From Stentor coeruleus (taxonomy: Eukaryota > Ciliophora > Heterotrichea > Heterotrichida > Stentoridae): 20,109 nt of DNA. This document shows positions 17,893-20,109 of this stretch, piece by piece. The stretch spans positions 1-20,109 of the forward strand of contig MPUH01001255.1 of the NCBI GenBank assembly GCA_001970955.1, read 5' to 3'. How positions within the stretch are numbered: the first letter of the stretch is position 1; every line of letters starts with the position of its first letter. A program made the position numbers and the translations under genes. Under the pieces are notes generated by a model. The model was not told the DNA's origin. It did not search any database and saw nothing but the letters and a program-made list of their open reading frames with translations.

Positions 17893-19290
17893 CTAAGCTA
17901 ATTTCTGATAAAGCAAATAGACGAATAAAACTGAAGATCCAAACGAAATTGCATAATTAAGACTTTTCGAATAAAAAATAGCATCAAAACTTGTTTTTTC
18001 CTTAATTTTCTCCCTAACAATATTATGGGCTATAGGTACCGCAGTATGAAACAATAACACAGGTACTAAACCAACAATCCCAAGAATACTAGCCTAAATA
18101 TTTTTTACAATATTATAAAATACCGCAGCAAGTGATATTGGAATAACAGCAGCAGCAACAGTTAAACTTCTTATAACATGAACACTTTTTTCTCCATGAC
18201 CATAAATCATATGTCCCCAATTATCAGCTAAAGATATAGTTTTAAAAGGAAAACATGATATAACATCAAGTGCAGGAAGTAATACAACAGAATACATAAC
18301 AAAATAACCCCATATGTTTTTTTCAGCAAGTCCTCCAGTATAATCTCTGAAATTTAATGAAATTTGTTCTTTTACATTACTAATAGCATATGGGATTATT
18401 GACCCTAATGATCCATAAAAAATAAATATAATAATTGTGACTAAGACTATGATTTTCCACATATTTTCTTCTCTTTTTCTAACAATTTCAGCAACACTAG
18501 GTAAAAGTAATTGATATAATAAAGAGAAAATTATTATAGGTAAAGCAACATGAGCTTGTGGAATGTTAATCAAAGGAGGATCAGGTTCATCTGCAGGTTT
18601 ACCATCAATTGTAAGCCCAGAGCTTATAAGGTCTACACTACAAAAAATAATAAGACTCATGATGATGAATCTTATAGCGCACATGATTATTTGAAAGGTT
18701 TTTTGTTCTTTCATACCTCTTATTGACAAATATATAACTACAGTTGCGAATATAGCTAAATAAATCCAATAATTAAAAATACATTGGGAATAAAAACCTT
18801 GTTCGTAAATGTCGCATGCTGGAAGGTAGTAAAGTGGGACATTTGAGGCAAAAGAAGAGGCAAAAATAGAGGAATAAGCTAAAAGTGCCCCTTCAAAGTA
18901 TATTGTTATGAAACATAGATAGATAAACCCGAATCTGTAACCGAAAATATTCCCGAAGACTATTGAAATATCATCAACTTCAGCATGATGATGATGAGGT
19001 TTATGATCTATTGAATTGTCTGGGATATGAGTTGAGATAAGTGATTCGGTTAAAGTCTTGTTAAAATCAGGTTTTAAAGCATTTTGATGCTTTAGGAGAC
19101 ACCCTTTGTGAATTACTTCGAGGAAAATCAAGCTGAGGTATGTACTGAGAATTGAAAAAAAAATCATGTAAAATGTTGAGAGAAGTGTACCTGATTGCTT
19201 GTAACCATAAGGGAGGTTGAGAAAACCTGCACCAACAACGATATTGAGACTGTATACTAAGCCTACGAATAAACCAATTCCGTCTTTCAT
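17893..19290 (-). CDS. AAAP-family amino acid transporter, copy 3
   Basis: Exons 19290-18109 and 18093-17893 encode 460 residues with about eleven membrane helices and the helix-1 motif NIVVGAGFLNLPYGY (16-30). It is the first gene of the minus-strand cluster and the closest relative of copy 2. The loop after helix 2 (about 65-106) is the most variable part of the family here and carries a His run (HKPHHHHAE, about 96-104) absent from the other copies; this could bind metal or sense pH, but that is inference. Exon 2 (ASILGIVG..., VPIAHNIV, final helix) supplies the last two membrane segments. Substrate and membrane location are not evident. TAG stop. Confidence 0.9.
18094..18108 (-). other. 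15-nt intron of transporter copy 3
   Basis: GTAAAAAATATTTAG on the minus strand, phase 0, after FYNI, at the position used by copies 1 and 2. Splicing yields FYNI-ASILGIVGLVP, matching copy 2. Confidence 0.94.
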
Positions 19291-19982
19291 TTATGACCTA
19301 TAGAAAATATAAACAGATTATAAGAGTTATTTTGAAATAGGTATTTTTTTTGGTATAAAAAGTGCTTGAGGTTAATTTAGATCCTGATAAATCATTAAGG
19401 AATGAAGTAATTTTTTTTTGTGATTGAGTGATTGTTCTTTTATTATGATTTTGATAGATTTTATTAGTTGTGATATTATATTAGAAAATTGTAGTAAATT
19501 GCAACGAAATAAATATCAAAGGCGATAATTCTGATGAATAACCTGAAAAAAAAAAAGAACTGACCAGAAAAAAAAAGTTAAAAATATTTTATGATTACAA
19601 AGACATCAAGAGTTAGGCACTATTTTTACTTAGGTAGAGCTATATTACATCCTAAAAGATTTAAAAAAGCTCTTATCATACAATTATTTATACACATTAT
19701 AATATAATTTATAAATCAATCTAATCTGTTCATACAACAACATCCATTTTCAACCCTATAGCACTTCAAAAAAAATTATTTTAAAATCTTCTACCACATA
19801 ACTCTTTTTACTCTGCAAAATAATCCTTAACCATATTCCATGACAAATTCAAAAACCCTCTAATTTTCCCTTTCAAAATCTTCCCACCTAAAATTTCAAG
19901 CAAAATCCCAAGCAAATCCATCATTTCCTTTAAAAACCCCTTCAAAAGTCCATTTTACAACCCTAAAATCTTAAATCACTAA
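19291..19982. other. Intergenic spacer, no gene seen
   Basis: Left part (19300-19560) is G-rich and C-poor on the plus strand, as expected for the 5' flank of transporter copy 3. Right part (about 19690-19980) is C-rich and nearly G-free (19861-19920 has 18 C and 2 G), as expected for the 3' flank of the minus-strand gene entering at the edge. No coding frame or RNA gene was recognised. Confidence 0.55.
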
Positions 19983-20108
19983 CTATCTCAACCTTTTCCT
20001 CTCTACAATCTCAGGGGCAAAATGTATCACATATGTAGTTTTTTCACAACTATCACCTTTATCATCTCCATCATAAACCGCATAAACTCTTGAAGCAAAA
20101 CCTGCAGC
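19983..20108 (-). CDS. C-terminal fragment of an unrecognised protein
   Basis: A minus-strand frame enters from the window edge and stays open for 41 codons to TAG at 19983-19985. The visible end is GFASRVYAVYDGDDKG..., then TTYVIHFAPEIVERKRLR. It is not low-complexity and codon use resembles neighbouring genes. The C-rich, G-poor plus-strand DNA to its left is the signature seen at the 3' side of minus-strand genes here, which supports it independently. No family could be assigned from so short a piece; the rest lies outside the window. Confidence 0.6.
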   Translation of the reverse strand, partial: AAGFASRVYAVYDGDDKGDSCEKTTYVIHFAPEIVERKRLR

Positions 20109-20109
20109 A

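Noticed and set aside
1..20109. tRNA, rRNA, CRISPR arrays or bacterial-type operon signals
   Set aside because: No cloverleaf T-loop motifs, rRNA-like stretches or spaced repeats were recognised on either strand; the window is eukaryotic.

Overview
The window looks like macronuclear DNA of a heterotrich ciliate close to Stentor. Three things point there. The DNA is AT-rich. Five introns of exactly 15 nt can be placed, all sharing a 3' half T-A-T-N-T-A-G with an invariant A at position 10. Complete genes end in TAA or TAG and read through in the standard code with no in-frame TGA, which argues against the related Blepharisma (TGA = Trp) and against ciliates that read TAA/TAG as Gln. The genus is inferred from these traits and was not tested by a search.

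Layout, left to right. A plus-strand POC1 basal-body/centriole WD40 gene is followed by two small unrecognised basic, Ser/Pro-rich genes that converge on an 85-bp gap. After a 1.3-kb divergent spacer comes a plus-strand allantoinase/dihydropyrimidinase-type amidohydrolase that lacks most metal ligands and carries a disordered insertion of about 200 residues. A 2.6-kb gene-free, very AT-rich stretch follows, holding a 184-bp duplication around a single N. Next is a plus-strand kelch beta-propeller gene whose first exon (22 codons) and 15-nt intron can be reconstructed and which contains a nearly perfect 159-bp tandem duplication. A decayed integrase (rve/DDE) pseudogene lies on the minus strand.

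The right part is a co-directional minus-strand cluster. In transcription order it holds three tandem amino-acid/auxin permease (AAAP) family transporters and then a membrane-anchored pepsin-fold protein with a degenerate active site. Gaps inside the cluster are as short as 43 and 50 bp. All three transporters share one 15-nt intron at the same place; each was previously readable only as a truncated ORF, and splicing restores the last two membrane helices. A further minus-strand gene enters at the right edge as a 41-codon C-terminal fragment.

The genes do not form an obvious pathway. The transporter/pseudoprotease cluster suggests membrane or endolysosomal amino-acid handling, by inference only. 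The most striking unexplained signal is base composition: the plus strand goes repeatedly from C-rich/G-poor to G-rich/C-poor and resets abruptly, in a sawtooth of roughly 0.7-1.8 kb whose direction is the same for plus- and minus-strand genes and which sometimes resets inside a coding region. Three single-N positions are each flanked by direct duplications and are probably scaffolding artefacts.
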